Shown here: piece by piece, positions 26,051 through 35,257 of the stretch | Position numbering within the stretch: position 1 is the stretch's first letter | Layout of the letters: every line of letters begins with the position of its first letter | DNA from: a virus | Strand: one strand, 5' to 3' | DNA: 39,784 nucleotides | Virus record (IMG/VR): IMGVR_UViG_3300037540_000073 | Coordinates: 1-39,784 of that record | Translations under genes and position numbers: made by a program | The notes under the pieces: model-generated | What the model was told of the DNA's origin: nothing | Databases searched by the model: none | Seen by the model: the letters and a program-made list of their open reading frames with translations, nothing else

Positions 26051-26353
26051 ATGAATATAGAACAATTAAAATTAATATTAGATACGGTGAATTCAGCCGG
26101 AGAAGGTGCTTACACTTTGGGTGTTTTGTGGCTAATCCAGCCTTATTTTACTTTTTTGGTCGGATGGATTTTTGGAACAGTATTTTTTATTCTTGGATTA
26201 AAAACCACAAAAACAATAATTTCTCATTTTGGATATACAAATTCTATTCGTGATATAGCGAATTGCTACGGTAGCTGGAGAACGGACACCATACGCAAAA
26301 GCGAATACATGGATATTGTAGAACTAATTGAAAAGGGCAAAAAAACCACTTAA
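26051..26353 (+). CDS. Membrane protein, 100 aa
   Basis: A hydrophobic region near residues 18-51 (GAYTLGVLWLIQPYFTFLVGWIFGTVFFILGL) could form one long or two short spans, followed by a cytoplasmic, basic and acidic tail. GGAG precedes the ATG. It is the last rightward gene. A membrane-located exclusion or host-interaction protein is possible. There is no motif to decide. Confidence 0.6.
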   Translation: MNIEQLKLILDTVNSAGEGAYTLGVLWLIQPYFTFLVGWIFGTVFFILGLKTTKTIISHFGYTNSIRDIANCYGSWRTDTIRKSEYMDIVELIEKGKKTT

Positions 26354-26363
26354 AATAACACTC

Positions 26364-26394
26364 AACCCCCACAGGATAACAGTCTTGTGGGGTT
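26364..26394. terminator. Bidirectional terminator between converging operons
   Basis: AACCCC(C)ACA at 26364-26373 pairs with TGTGGGGTT at 26386-26394 (one bulged C), with a 12-base loop. It lies between the end of the rightward operon (26353) and the tailspike stop (26393). On the minus strand a T-rich stretch follows within 15 bases. On the plus strand the tail is weaker, so it may work mainly for the leftward late message. Confidence 0.65.
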
Positions 26395-29086
26395 AATCAA
26401 TCCTATATGAGAAAGATATGCCTGAAAAATCAATTTCATACGTCCCTGATGCCTCGGTATTCACTGCGCTTAGCGTTCCAGAATTTGCAGCCACTTCTTT
26501 TAGTTGTAAAGATTTAGAGTGTCTATCGAATTGCCAATATTGATGGCTTGTCGGTGTAAAGTCGCACCTCATAATACTACCAGCATGAACATCTAAAGAA
26601 TCAGACGGCATCCCCGGAAGTGGTGAATCTACTTTATCGTAAGCCAAACCGCTTGTAACACTTGAAGCATTTTCAGATAAAACCAGATTAGTATTATCTG
26701 TTATAGTCTCAACAATCTTTGTGACAATACCCCCAGCATCGTCAATCCAAGTCATTTGATCGCCAACTGCAAGCTCACTTTCAAACAAAGTTCCAACCCC
26801 TACAATATCAGCAGAAGCGGCCCCGGCAGTAATTGTTCCGGTCTGTGTGGTTCCTTTTAGTGCGATTATTAGTGGTGTGCCATTAACCGTGATTGAACCC
26901 CCTCCAGCTTGGAATTTAAGCTCACCCCAAACATGGACAGTATTACCTATTCTCGTATAATTTAAGGTAGGAACCGCATCAGGGGTAGTGGTTGCTCCAG
27001 AGAATAAATAAACCTGCCAAGTACCTTCTTCGTATGCGTCAAGAGTGTTTGCATTAGCAACGGGGGCAAGTGTAGCAGGGAATCTAAAACCTGGAGCAGA
27101 AACGTTTCCGGTAGTCCATTGTGTTCCACCCTGAAAACCTTCATCTACTACTATTATGGCAGTTCTGTTTCCCTGTGTTCCTATGCTTCCCGTTCCTCCA
27201 TTTACGTCTATAAAATGCCAATAGTCAGCAGTACCTTCCAGAGAAATAAAATTAGATTGATCTCCACCAAGAAAATTACAGGACTTAACCTCCCCCCATC
27301 TAGCAGAAGGAACTCTCAACCCTTTTTGATTAACCCCAGCAGCATTAAGTTTACATCTATTGAATGACCATTTAGCCGAAGGACCGGAAGCATGATCTCT
27401 CGTTTGTGAATCAATATTAACTTGAAACCCAGCGTCATCAGCTTCAACCCATGCTGCATATGTTGAGGATGTTATTTTTAAGTAATTACCAGCTCCAGTA
27501 ACAAAGTAATCTCCCGGAGTTCCATCATAATCAACATAGTTATTTTCAAACCAAACATTTTCAAAAAGCATTGTGTTTACATTGGTTCCTGTAGTTTTAT
27601 AGCAATACAATCCATTTTGAACGTTGGACTCAACAACACAATCAGTAAACTTCACCGATTCACCTTCTCTAATAATAACGCCAAATTGATTCTCCCTAAT
27701 ATTACAGTCTCGTAATGACATAGTGGTAGAAGTAACAACGCCAGTAAAAGAAACATTAGGATGTAAATAAGATTGATTCGCCACTTCAGTCACAGCAAAA
27801 CCAACTTTAGTATTCTTATTGAAACTACATCTAAGGAATTTATTTTGATTTCCTCTTTGCGCTATCGTACACCCATATTGAAAACCTTGAACATTAACTT
27901 GTTCCATTACGGTCCCGCCCTCAGAAATCAATACACCATATTCAATTCCCTGGGTAGTGAATACAGATAAATTTTTAAGTACTGAATAGGCGGCGTTTCG
28001 TGTTCCGTCCGTTCTTTTTAATTGTATACAATAAACAGCAGTGGCTAAACCCCTCAAGATAACAGACTTATTTGCAGCCTCATATCCGTATCCACTAGTT
28101 TCACCTTCTATAATTACATTTCTATAATCAAGGTCGAAGTCAATTAATCCATAATCACCGGGAGCTAAAAGTATCTTTCCTCCACCGTTACCACCAACGA
28201 CAGCTAGTGCAGAATCAAAAGCGGCAGTATCATCAGTTGAGCCATCACCCAAAGCTCCCCACCATTGAGGGCGAACAACTGAAATGGAATTGGTTCCGAA
28301 AACCGCTGTGATATTAGTTCCAAAAACTTTAGTTAACCCGGCATCAAAAGAGCCGTTAATCGTAACAGTTTGAGAAGAGGCGGCAGAAAAATAAGCACCA
28401 GAACCCATTCTGATACTTGTTGCAGTTCCAAACGTCAAAGCACCATTAATTAAATAATTACCATCTGAAAAGAAAATATCGTTAGTTTGAGCGTTTGCCC
28501 ATGTGTACGCTGCGATTATCTCAATGGTGTCATCATGGGAATTGTCACCATAAGCCCCAAACCATTTAATATCAATTTCCTTGTCATAGATTCTTTTCCA
28601 TCGCCCCGTACCTGGGACTGAATTAGGTATGAAAATAGTTCCGTTGTTTTGTACTGCTCCGCTTGTGGAATCCCAATACATCCGACCACCACCGCCATCT
28701 CCAGCAGCGTAATACCCAGCAACATCAACGTAAGTACTTGCACCAGCATCAAGGGCTTTTAAATCAACGATATTAGCCACCGATTGAACACTTTCATCTG
28801 AAGAAACACCGGCACCGGGAACAGCTAATTTCTCTTCAGTTTTAACAGTATCAGAATCATAGATGTAAATATCATACGTTCCAGTTCCAAGGAAAAAAGG
28901 AACCACAGGCCTTCCATCAGTACCGAGGTCTAGCGGATTAGCAGTAGGGACATCGAGATCCGTTGTAGTGAAAACATCTTTTAAGTTATTCGTTATGGCA
29001 TCATTAAATTTAATAGTTCCACCGTTGTTTGGCGTTCCATCGTCTAAAAAATACTGTTGTGATACGGTTTGTAATACGCCTGTCAT
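26393..29086 (-). CDS. Tailspike with beta-helix domains
   Basis: An 897-aa protein. Residues 1-90 (QTVSQQYFLDDGTPNNGGTIKFND, then DPLG-like LDLGTDGRPV and TYDIYIYDSD) are a head-binding type domain. Two pectate-lyase-like entries follow, IKWFGAYGDNSHDDT near 175 and RPQWWGALGDGSTDDT near 275, then a long right-handed beta-helix with N/G-rich turns to about 690, and a C-terminal beta-sandwich. It should recognise and cut a surface polysaccharide, as the P22 spike does. No catalytic residue can be assigned with confidence. GGAGG precedes the ATG. Confidence 0.85.
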   Translation of the reverse strand: MTGVLQTVSQQYFLDDGTPNNGGTIKFNDAITNNLKDVFTTTDLDVPTANPLDLGTDGRPVVPFFLGTGTYDIYIYDSDTVKTEEKLAVPGAGVSSDESVQSVANIVDLKALDAGASTYVDVAGYYAAGDGGGGRMYWDSTSGAVQNNGTIFIPNSVPGTGRWKRIYDKEIDIKWFGAYGDNSHDDTIEIIAAYTWANAQTNDIFFSDGNYLINGALTFGTATSIRMGSGAYFSAASSQTVTINGSFDAGLTKVFGTNITAVFGTNSISVVRPQWWGALGDGSTDDTAAFDSALAVVGGNGGGKILLAPGDYGLIDFDLDYRNVIIEGETSGYGYEAANKSVILRGLATAVYCIQLKRTDGTRNAAYSVLKNLSVFTTQGIEYGVLISEGGTVMEQVNVQGFQYGCTIAQRGNQNKFLRCSFNKNTKVGFAVTEVANQSYLHPNVSFTGVVTSTTMSLRDCNIRENQFGVIIREGESVKFTDCVVESNVQNGLYCYKTTGTNVNTMLFENVWFENNYVDYDGTPGDYFVTGAGNYLKITSSTYAAWVEADDAGFQVNIDSQTRDHASGPSAKWSFNRCKLNAAGVNQKGLRVPSARWGEVKSCNFLGGDQSNFISLEGTADYWHFIDVNGGTGSIGTQGNRTAIIVVDEGFQGGTQWTTGNVSAPGFRFPATLAPVANANTLDAYEEGTWQVYLFSGATTTPDAVPTLNYTRIGNTVHVWGELKFQAGGGSITVNGTPLIIALKGTTQTGTITAGAASADIVGVGTLFESELAVGDQMTWIDDAGGIVTKIVETITDNTNLVLSENASSVTSGLAYDKVDSPLPGMPSDSLDVHAGSIMRCDFTPTSHQYWQFDRHSKSLQLKEVAANSGTLSAVNTEASGTYEIDFSGISFSYRID

Positions 29087-30885
29087 TGGTTTCCTCCTAA
29101 AGTGTTTTGTACAGTTGATCTGCCTGTTTGTAGTAATAAATCATCAATAGTGCCTCTAGCTTTTGGGTATCTACCTCTACCAAGGCCACCTAAATAGTCA
29201 TAAGCTTTTTCAGCTCCACGGGGTATTTTAAGCATCTGTGAAGCATAAGCGGGCATACCAGCACCACCAGCCAACAAAGCTAAAGGTCTGTTTCCTGTAG
29301 CTCCTTTAGGCCATAACGGGACTTGCATTTTATCCTTTCCAGCCTTTCCAAGCATCCTCCCCATGTGCATTAATTCGGCTTTTTGTACATAATTCGTACC
29401 AAATGTGTTGTCAAAATTCTGCACAATTTCTTTTACAACTTGTCTGCTATCATTATCAACGCCTCTGAGTAGTGTGAATGCTCTTTCTTCAGCTACATTC
29501 TTATTACCCAGTTTAGATTTTAGTTTTGATATCTTGTTTATCTTATCAGCATATTGAGCCATTAAAGGTTGATATTCTTTCGGTGCATTTTGCTGTAAAA
29601 GGCCTTCAGCTTTTCGCCTTACGCCAATCAGCAAATCGTTCATTTTGCTTGCCCCTGGTTTAGTCCAATCAATAATATCATCCATTTCAATTCGCTTGTT
29701 CCGTAGAGATTCAGCAGATACCCTTAAATCTTGAGGTTTTGGTACTCTATGTCCCATTTGGTTTTTAGCGTAATCGAATGCTTCTTCTTTAGTTTTAAAG
29801 GATTTTTCAGGTCCAGACTTTTCAATACCTAGTTTATTAGGATGTTTTTTATAACCTTGTATTTTCCATCCGTCTTTTGATTGAAAAACTTTTGCCGGGA
29901 GAACTGTTTCTTCTCCAAGCATGATAGATTTCTTTTCAGCTTCTTTGGCAACAGCCCAATCAGATTTAAGTTTTTTTAATTTCGCTATCATTGGGCTGTT
30001 AGTATTTTTTAGAGATATTTTATTTATAGCATTATCTATTTCCTGTAATACTGGTTGAGCATCTATCTTAGGCATTTTAGAAACAACAGCCTTAACTTGA
30101 TTGGTTTCTGGTAGTGTTTTTCCTGCATTAAACACCTTTTTAACCATGTCTTTAGCTGTTGGTAATTCTTGTTGCCAACTTTTCTTTAACGCTTCTCTAC
30201 CCTGTTTAGAACCCCACATTTCAAGACCTTCAATAGGAACTTGACCCAATGTTTCAGCGGATTCTTTGGCTAGATAATTAGCACCTTTTATTCCACCCTT
30301 TACTGCTGAAGGAATAACACCAGAAGCAAGTGCTTCAATCCCGGCAGATGGTACAGAAAATTCACCACCCCTCCCGACTTCTCCCGATTGTCTTACGGTA
30401 CCTGATAAACCGCCCTGACCTATTCCTGTGGCTATGCTTTGTGCTGTAGGTCCGAACTTTAAACCAAACTTTCTTAATGCGTTCAGTTTCGATATTTTAG
30501 ACATTGGACTTATTAAAGAGCCAACCTCACCAAATACTGCACCAGTAGCGGATAATGGATCGCCTTCTGTAGATTCCCTCCAGTAATCACCCATTTCACC
30601 AAGTTCCTGTTGCCTTGCTTGGTAATCCTCTTCAGACATGAACGGCTTTCTCAGGAGCATTCCTGCACCCCTTACGGGCCCAAGTACCGCTTCAGTGGCA
30701 CCTCTGGCCATCTTCTCATAAAAAGGCTTCTGTTGCCATCTCTCCTGCCTTGGGGTCAAAGGTGGTGGAGTGCTGTAGGCTTTTTCTGTTACATCACCCT
30801 TAACCGTAGCAGTATCTAATTTAGGTTTCGCTTCATTCTCAAGCTTTAATCTAAACTCAAATTCTTCTTGTTCAGTAATCGCCAT
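29083..30885 (-). CDS. Internal ejection protein (P22 gp16-type position)
   Basis: A 600-aa protein with helical and small-residue-rich segments. Residues 60-200 have several Gly/Ala-rich, moderately hydrophobic stretches (GEVGSLISPM, SIATGIGQGG) that could insert in membrane. Residues 290-520 are Lys-rich and coiled. In P22 the genes before the spike code for the ejection proteins gp7, gp20 and gp16, and this gene takes the last of those places. Identity is by order and character, not by a strong sequence match. Confidence 0.6.
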   Translation of the reverse strand: MAITEQEEFEFRLKLENEAKPKLDTATVKGDVTEKAYSTPPPLTPRQERWQQKPFYEKMARGATEAVLGPVRGAGMLLRKPFMSEEDYQARQQELGEMGDYWRESTEGDPLSATGAVFGEVGSLISPMSKISKLNALRKFGLKFGPTAQSIATGIGQGGLSGTVRQSGEVGRGGEFSVPSAGIEALASGVIPSAVKGGIKGANYLAKESAETLGQVPIEGLEMWGSKQGREALKKSWQQELPTAKDMVKKVFNAGKTLPETNQVKAVVSKMPKIDAQPVLQEIDNAINKISLKNTNSPMIAKLKKLKSDWAVAKEAEKKSIMLGEETVLPAKVFQSKDGWKIQGYKKHPNKLGIEKSGPEKSFKTKEEAFDYAKNQMGHRVPKPQDLRVSAESLRNKRIEMDDIIDWTKPGASKMNDLLIGVRRKAEGLLQQNAPKEYQPLMAQYADKINKISKLKSKLGNKNVAEERAFTLLRGVDNDSRQVVKEIVQNFDNTFGTNYVQKAELMHMGRMLGKAGKDKMQVPLWPKGATGNRPLALLAGGAGMPAYASQMLKIPRGAEKAYDYLGGLGRGRYPKARGTIDDLLLQTGRSTVQNTLGGNQ

Positions 30886-30887
30886 AT

Positions 30888-32183
30888 TTATTTACCTTGT
30901 TTAGCTTTCCATTCTTGGTATCTTTTTTCTTTTTCTTCATCTGAATAAGTGCTTTCAACAGGAGTTTTTTCCTGTTTATACTTCTTTTTAGCCCTTTCTA
31001 AACCTTTCATAAGAACAGATTTAAATTCATTAGCAGCCCTTACAAATTCTTTTTCAGAAGTTGCTCTACTCATCGATGTAATAGCTTCAGTTGCCTTTTT
31101 ACCTTCGATTTCAGTAATCTGCCCACCACCCTTAATTGATGCAAAAGCTTGTAAAAACGCTTGCCCATTAATTTGATTGTATTGCGTAGTAAAATCCATT
31201 TCAGATGTTCCGCCAATAGGCTCTTTAAATAATCCAAAACCAGATGACCAATTTTTAGCACCAACAGCACCAGGTAATCCAGGATGTTGCAATAATTTAT
31301 TAATTACATTAACCCCAACAGTGGTTTTATCTGCATAAGTCTGATAGGCATCTTCAACCGTTGCTTGCCCGCTTCTTATTTTCTGGTCTAATAGTTTGGC
31401 GTTTTGCTTTTCTTTTTTAACGAGATTATCAAATTGTAAAGCCTTTCTATTTGATTCTTGTTGTGCTAACGTAAGTTTTTTCTCTTCTATATCTTTTTTG
31501 TAAGCATCTCCCGTTTTTACTCCAGTTGGCTTTAATTCTCCACCTTTGGCACTTAAATATTCGCCCTCTCCTTTAATAAATTTAGTAGGTTGAAACTTTA
31601 TTGCTTGCGTTTTAGTTCCCGGTATGGTATACGGTTTTAACTCTAATTCCCCTTGATTTCTTGAAGCTTGATATATACCGCCTTTTTCACCATATACAAT
31701 TTCAGGAGCGAATTTATTTAGTGTTGATCCCTGTCGTAAAGCATCATACTGAGCCGTTTGAGTATCAAAATAAGATTGAACCTCTTGTCCATACGGCATT
31801 TGCATCATTCTTTCATCAATGTTCGCTCCACCCTGATTCAACATCCCCATATAACTTTGAGAAGCAATATTCATTCCCTGCTGTTTCTGTCCTGCCGTTA
31901 AATCTTGCCTTGCATCGATTTGAGCCAATTTCTTCATGAACATCGGTTGAGTAGATCCTATTGCGTTTATCGTATGAGCAGTTTTAGCCCTCGTTTCTGT
32001 ATCAACTCTTCGTTGCTCCTGTGCATCCGCTATCTGCCTGTTAGCCGTGATTTCAGACTGATTCTGCTTGTCAATTATCCTCTGTCTACGATTACCCAGA
32101 CCGACTTGCATCGCTTGAGCCATGCCCTCAGCCCCTACTCTGGGGGTTCTTATTCTCATTGGTATACTTGAATCTAGTCCCAT
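30888..32183 (-). CDS. Internal ejection protein (P22 gp20-type position)
   Basis: A 431-aa, Gln/Lys-rich helical protein (GLDSSIPMRIRTPRVGAEGMAQAMQVGLGNRRQRIIDKQNQ, with long coiled stretches such as QESNRKALQFDNLVKKEKQNAKLL). The ATG at 32183 overlaps the stop of the preceding gene with GGAGG upstream; a start at 32225 inside that gene is less likely. Middle of three ejection-type genes, expected to leave the particle with the DNA and help it cross the cell envelope. Confidence 0.6.
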   Translation of the reverse strand: MGLDSSIPMRIRTPRVGAEGMAQAMQVGLGNRRQRIIDKQNQSEITANRQIADAQEQRRVDTETRAKTAHTINAIGSTQPMFMKKLAQIDARQDLTAGQKQQGMNIASQSYMGMLNQGGANIDERMMQMPYGQEVQSYFDTQTAQYDALRQGSTLNKFAPEIVYGEKGGIYQASRNQGELELKPYTIPGTKTQAIKFQPTKFIKGEGEYLSAKGGELKPTGVKTGDAYKKDIEEKKLTLAQQESNRKALQFDNLVKKEKQNAKLLDQKIRSGQATVEDAYQTYADKTTVGVNVINKLLQHPGLPGAVGAKNWSSGFGLFKEPIGGTSEMDFTTQYNQINGQAFLQAFASIKGGGQITEIEGKKATEAITSMSRATSEKEFVRAANEFKSVLMKGLERAKKKYKQEKTPVESTYSDEEKEKRYQEWKAKQGK

Positions 32184-33175
32184 TATGCGTTCCTCCAAGA
32201 GTTTTGATAAGGCGATTGCCCCCATTGTGGACTCTGCTTATTGCTTCCCATCATAGGGATTTGCTGACTTGGATTTCTTCTAGTAGTGGCTCCACCACCT
32301 CCGAAACCTCGGGACATTGCCATTTTTCCCGCTTCTTTACCATGGGAAGCTAATTCTTCAAGTCCTGACATCCTAGCATTTGCCCCGCCGATTAAACCTG
32401 ATGCTTGAGCGTTTGCAATTTGCGTCATCATATCGGAAGTCCTAGCTCCATAACCTTCACCCAATCCGCCTAAGTATTGAGCTTGCATCTGTCCGGTTCC
32501 AGACTGACCAGCTAATCTGTTATAATCGTTTGCCTTTTCTCCAGCCCTTCGATTGTATGAACCTAAGAAGTCCTGATAACCAAAATTCCTATCCTGTTGC
32601 GCTTGACCTAATTGCTGTTGATGTGTTCCCATCGCTCGATTGAACTGGTTTCCAAATTCATTCATGGCAGTCATTTGCCCTCTGTTCTGTAAAGCGTTTA
32701 AAACATCACCACCACCTAAACGACCACCGGCAGCAGCGGAACGATTGACATTTTTTGCCCCTTCATCCTGTAAAAACTGGTAATATGGAGTGTCTTGAAA
32801 ATCATCCATTGTGAAAGAGAATTCACCGGGCATTTGGTACTGAGAAGAATCGAATTCTTCTGGTCCCATACTAAATCGACCACTTCCCATACCTTGATCC
32901 ATTTCACCCAAAGCTCTTTGACCCGATTGCATCCATGGCATATTATCAGCACGATTCTGCTCATATATTGCTTTTTCTTGAGCCATCGCATCACGACCCG
33001 CTTGAGCTTGTATTTCAGCGGCTTCAAGGGCTTTTTCTTCTGATGTTACCCCAGTGTAATCATCCCATGCGTTACCGAGTTTCCTCCCAACATTGTTATC
33101 AGTCCAAGCTTTATACCCTTCGCTCAAGCCTCCGGTTCCAAGTCCCCTGCCTATTCTGCCTAATAAACTCGCCAT
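32183..33175 (-). CDS. DNA transfer protein (P22 gp7-type)
   Basis: A 330-aa protein rich in Gly, Gln, Met and Asn. The N-terminal 50 residues are small and basic. TPYYQFLQDEGAKNVNRSAAAGGRLGGGDVLNAL and the following NEFGNQFNRAMG are a pattern I recognise in phage DNA-transfer proteins that occupy the gp7 place. AGGAGG precedes the ATG. It is the first of three ejection-type genes. Confidence 0.7.
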   Translation of the reverse strand: MASLLGRIGRGLGTGGLSEGYKAWTDNNVGRKLGNAWDDYTGVTSEEKALEAAEIQAQAGRDAMAQEKAIYEQNRADNMPWMQSGQRALGEMDQGMGSGRFSMGPEEFDSSQYQMPGEFSFTMDDFQDTPYYQFLQDEGAKNVNRSAAAGGRLGGGDVLNALQNRGQMTAMNEFGNQFNRAMGTHQQQLGQAQQDRNFGYQDFLGSYNRRAGEKANDYNRLAGQSGTGQMQAQYLGGLGEGYGARTSDMMTQIANAQASGLIGGANARMSGLEELASHGKEAGKMAMSRGFGGGGATTRRNPSQQIPMMGSNKQSPQWGQSPYQNSWRNA

Positions 33176-33186
33176 TTTTCCTCCTA

Positions 33187-34860
33187 TTATCCGTGTACAC
33201 TTTCAGGTTGAAAGTAATACCTAAACCCTATTGAAATCTTAGTTATGCTATCAGTTAAATCATCGTTATACTCACACTCTAGTTTCGATCCTTTTTCCAT
33301 AAACATTGGTCTTGATTTTAAGTCAGGAGCGACTATTTTCGTTGGTTGCACTCCAGTTATTATCGTATCCGTTCTTTTCATGTCGGAATCTTCTATGTAA
33401 ACATCCATAGTAGAGATCCCGTTAGGTTCGGCATTAGCAACTTGACCATAATTATTTACATACACATCTTGAGTTGAATACACCGTAAACATTAGATCGC
33501 TATATGTTCCTATTTTCGTTATGGCTGTCGCTTCATCAGGTGCCGTGAAAGCGTATCCGTTTGTGTAATAGTCCGTATTAAATGAAGTGTCAGGCCCATA
33601 CATATCGACATCAGTATCAATATAATTTACAGTTACAGCATAATAATTGTCCGTATTAAGTAATTCGTTTGTGGGAATCTCTAAAGCCACACCAGCCACA
33701 AATTCATCAATGTGGTATACTCTAAACCCACCGAGTAATTGAACCTCAACCTCAGCCACTTGAGTTCCTGATATACCTAAATCACCCAGTTTAGTGTATT
33801 GCGTTCCATCATCTATAGAAGTAACCCCTCCAGTAGGCAAGGTTGCCCCCATATCCCACAATTTCACATTAACCGATCCTGGAGCTGGTACGGAAATCAT
33901 TTCATCAATATAAAATTCTGAGTTATTTCTTCTATCTTCTAACCTGAACCCTATTCTAGTAATGTCAGAAACATCGGCGGGAGTACCACCATCAGCCGTT
34001 AACGCTGCCACATCAAATTCAAAAAATTGCCATTCATAGACAGCCGTGTGAATTATAGGTGCACTGCTCGTATTTCCTAAACTATCATAAACATAAACTC
34101 GCAATTTTATAGAACTATAAGCATGTGTGGCTTGCATATGAAATGTTCCTGTATAACCCGTAAAGTCAGCAGATGCAAACGCCTGATACCATTCATCGCC
34201 AACGGTAGCATCACCAGGCAACATCATAGCTTTAGTTCCCTCATATACTATGGTTGTCTCTAGTTCTGCTTTGTCAGCCACATCCGTTTCTATCCAGACA
34301 ACCTGTAAGGCTGCACTATCTGCATATGATTCAAAATCATCAAAAGGTTGTGCTTCTGCACTTCTCATAGCTAAATTGAGACCATTTATATTATCGTGAC
34401 TAGCTTTAAATATCTGTCCTGCAATCGTTGTAGAGTTAACCATTGCCTGAATCTCTCTTGAGCTTTCAGCGTGTTCATTCAATATTTGTGGTCTTATTCT
34501 TAATTTATTTAAACCACCTTTCTGTATTAGGAATTTATCACCGTTAGCAGTTTGCTTCGTAAATGTATTCGGAACACCGAAACAATCACATACCGCTATA
34601 GGGTTATTTTCATCTATATCCGAACCTGATTTATCTGATATTTTAGTGTATTGGCTTTTATCAGTCTGATTAGTTTCTACTGCCTGAATAGCCGTTTCAA
34701 TGTCATTTAGCTTTGTGAGTGATTGCGTTTGAAGAGTTACGCTTGTAGTTTGTAGTGTGACTAAACTTGAATCTTGCACTTTTAATTCACGCAAAGAATT
34801 AACTTCAGCGGAAATCTTTGTGATTTTATCTAAAATAAATTGATTATGAATATCGCTCAT
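33187..34860 (-). CDS. Fibre- or needle-like structural protein with coiled coil and jelly-roll segment
   Basis: A 557-aa protein. Residues 1-65 form a coiled coil (FILDKITKISAEVNSLRELKVQDSSLVTLQTTSVTLQTQ...). Residues about 170-330 (FDDFESYADSAALQVVWIE to SEFYIDEMI) look like a carbohydrate-binding jelly roll as found in family-type lectin modules. The C-terminal 200 residues are beta-rich. No P22 gp26-like needle is seen elsewhere, and this gene follows the gp10-like one, so it may be the needle or a fibre. Inference from position and fold pattern. Confidence 0.55.
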   Translation of the reverse strand: MSDIHNQFILDKITKISAEVNSLRELKVQDSSLVTLQTTSVTLQTQSLTKLNDIETAIQAVETNQTDKSQYTKISDKSGSDIDENNPIAVCDCFGVPNTFTKQTANGDKFLIQKGGLNKLRIRPQILNEHAESSREIQAMVNSTTIAGQIFKASHDNINGLNLAMRSAEAQPFDDFESYADSAALQVVWIETDVADKAELETTIVYEGTKAMMLPGDATVGDEWYQAFASADFTGYTGTFHMQATHAYSSIKLRVYVYDSLGNTSSAPIIHTAVYEWQFFEFDVAALTADGGTPADVSDITRIGFRLEDRRNNSEFYIDEMISVPAPGSVNVKLWDMGATLPTGGVTSIDDGTQYTKLGDLGISGTQVAEVEVQLLGGFRVYHIDEFVAGVALEIPTNELLNTDNYYAVTVNYIDTDVDMYGPDTSFNTDYYTNGYAFTAPDEATAITKIGTYSDLMFTVYSTQDVYVNNYGQVANAEPNGISTMDVYIEDSDMKRTDTIITGVQPTKIVAPDLKSRPMFMEKGSKLECEYNDDLTDSITKISIGFRYYFQPESVHG

Positions 34861-34861
34861 T

Positions 34862-35257
34862 CTACCACCAAAATTTTGTTGAAGTCCAACGAGAGTTTAA
34901 GGTTTCTTCATCGTATAAAGTTTGAGAAGAATCACCGTGAATAGTCTCCGACCCATTAGCATTCAATGTAACGTCATTATCAACCATCCCTGCGTTAGTA
35001 ACCCTTAATTGCTTGTTAGATGTCCCTGCTCGATAATTGACCACAATTGGGCCTAAAGTAGTGTCACAGACAAGATTGCTTGTATCACTTGCCGGGGTGT
35101 GAGGACTATCTGAAAAGGTTATTTCTACAGAGCTTCCGATAGAATTTAACAATGCTAATATGCTAACATAAACACTTTCAAACCATGCCCACCAAGACTG
35201 AACAAAGAAACCATTTTTCTCTAAAGGCAAATCCTCAAAAGGAGGTTCATCAATCAT
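34862..35257 (-). CDS. Small beta-structured tail or head accessory protein, 131 aa
   Basis: Residues 1-45 have an amphipathic helix (FVQSWWAWFESVYVSILALLNSIG). The rest is a beta domain with VEITFSDSPHTPA, NKQLRVTNAG and VTLNANGSETIHG, a form found in several phage baseplate- or fibre-associated proteins. The ATG at 35257 has GAGG six bases upstream and overlaps the gp10-like stop by eight bases. A GTG one codon earlier is weaker. It lies between the plug and the fibre-like gene. Confidence 0.6.
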   Translation of the reverse strand: MIDEPPFEDLPLEKNGFFVQSWWAWFESVYVSILALLNSIGSSVEITFSDSPHTPASDTSNLVCDTTLGPIVVNYRAGTSNKQLRVTNAGMVDNDVTLNANGSETIHGDSSQTLYDEETLNSRWTSTKFWW

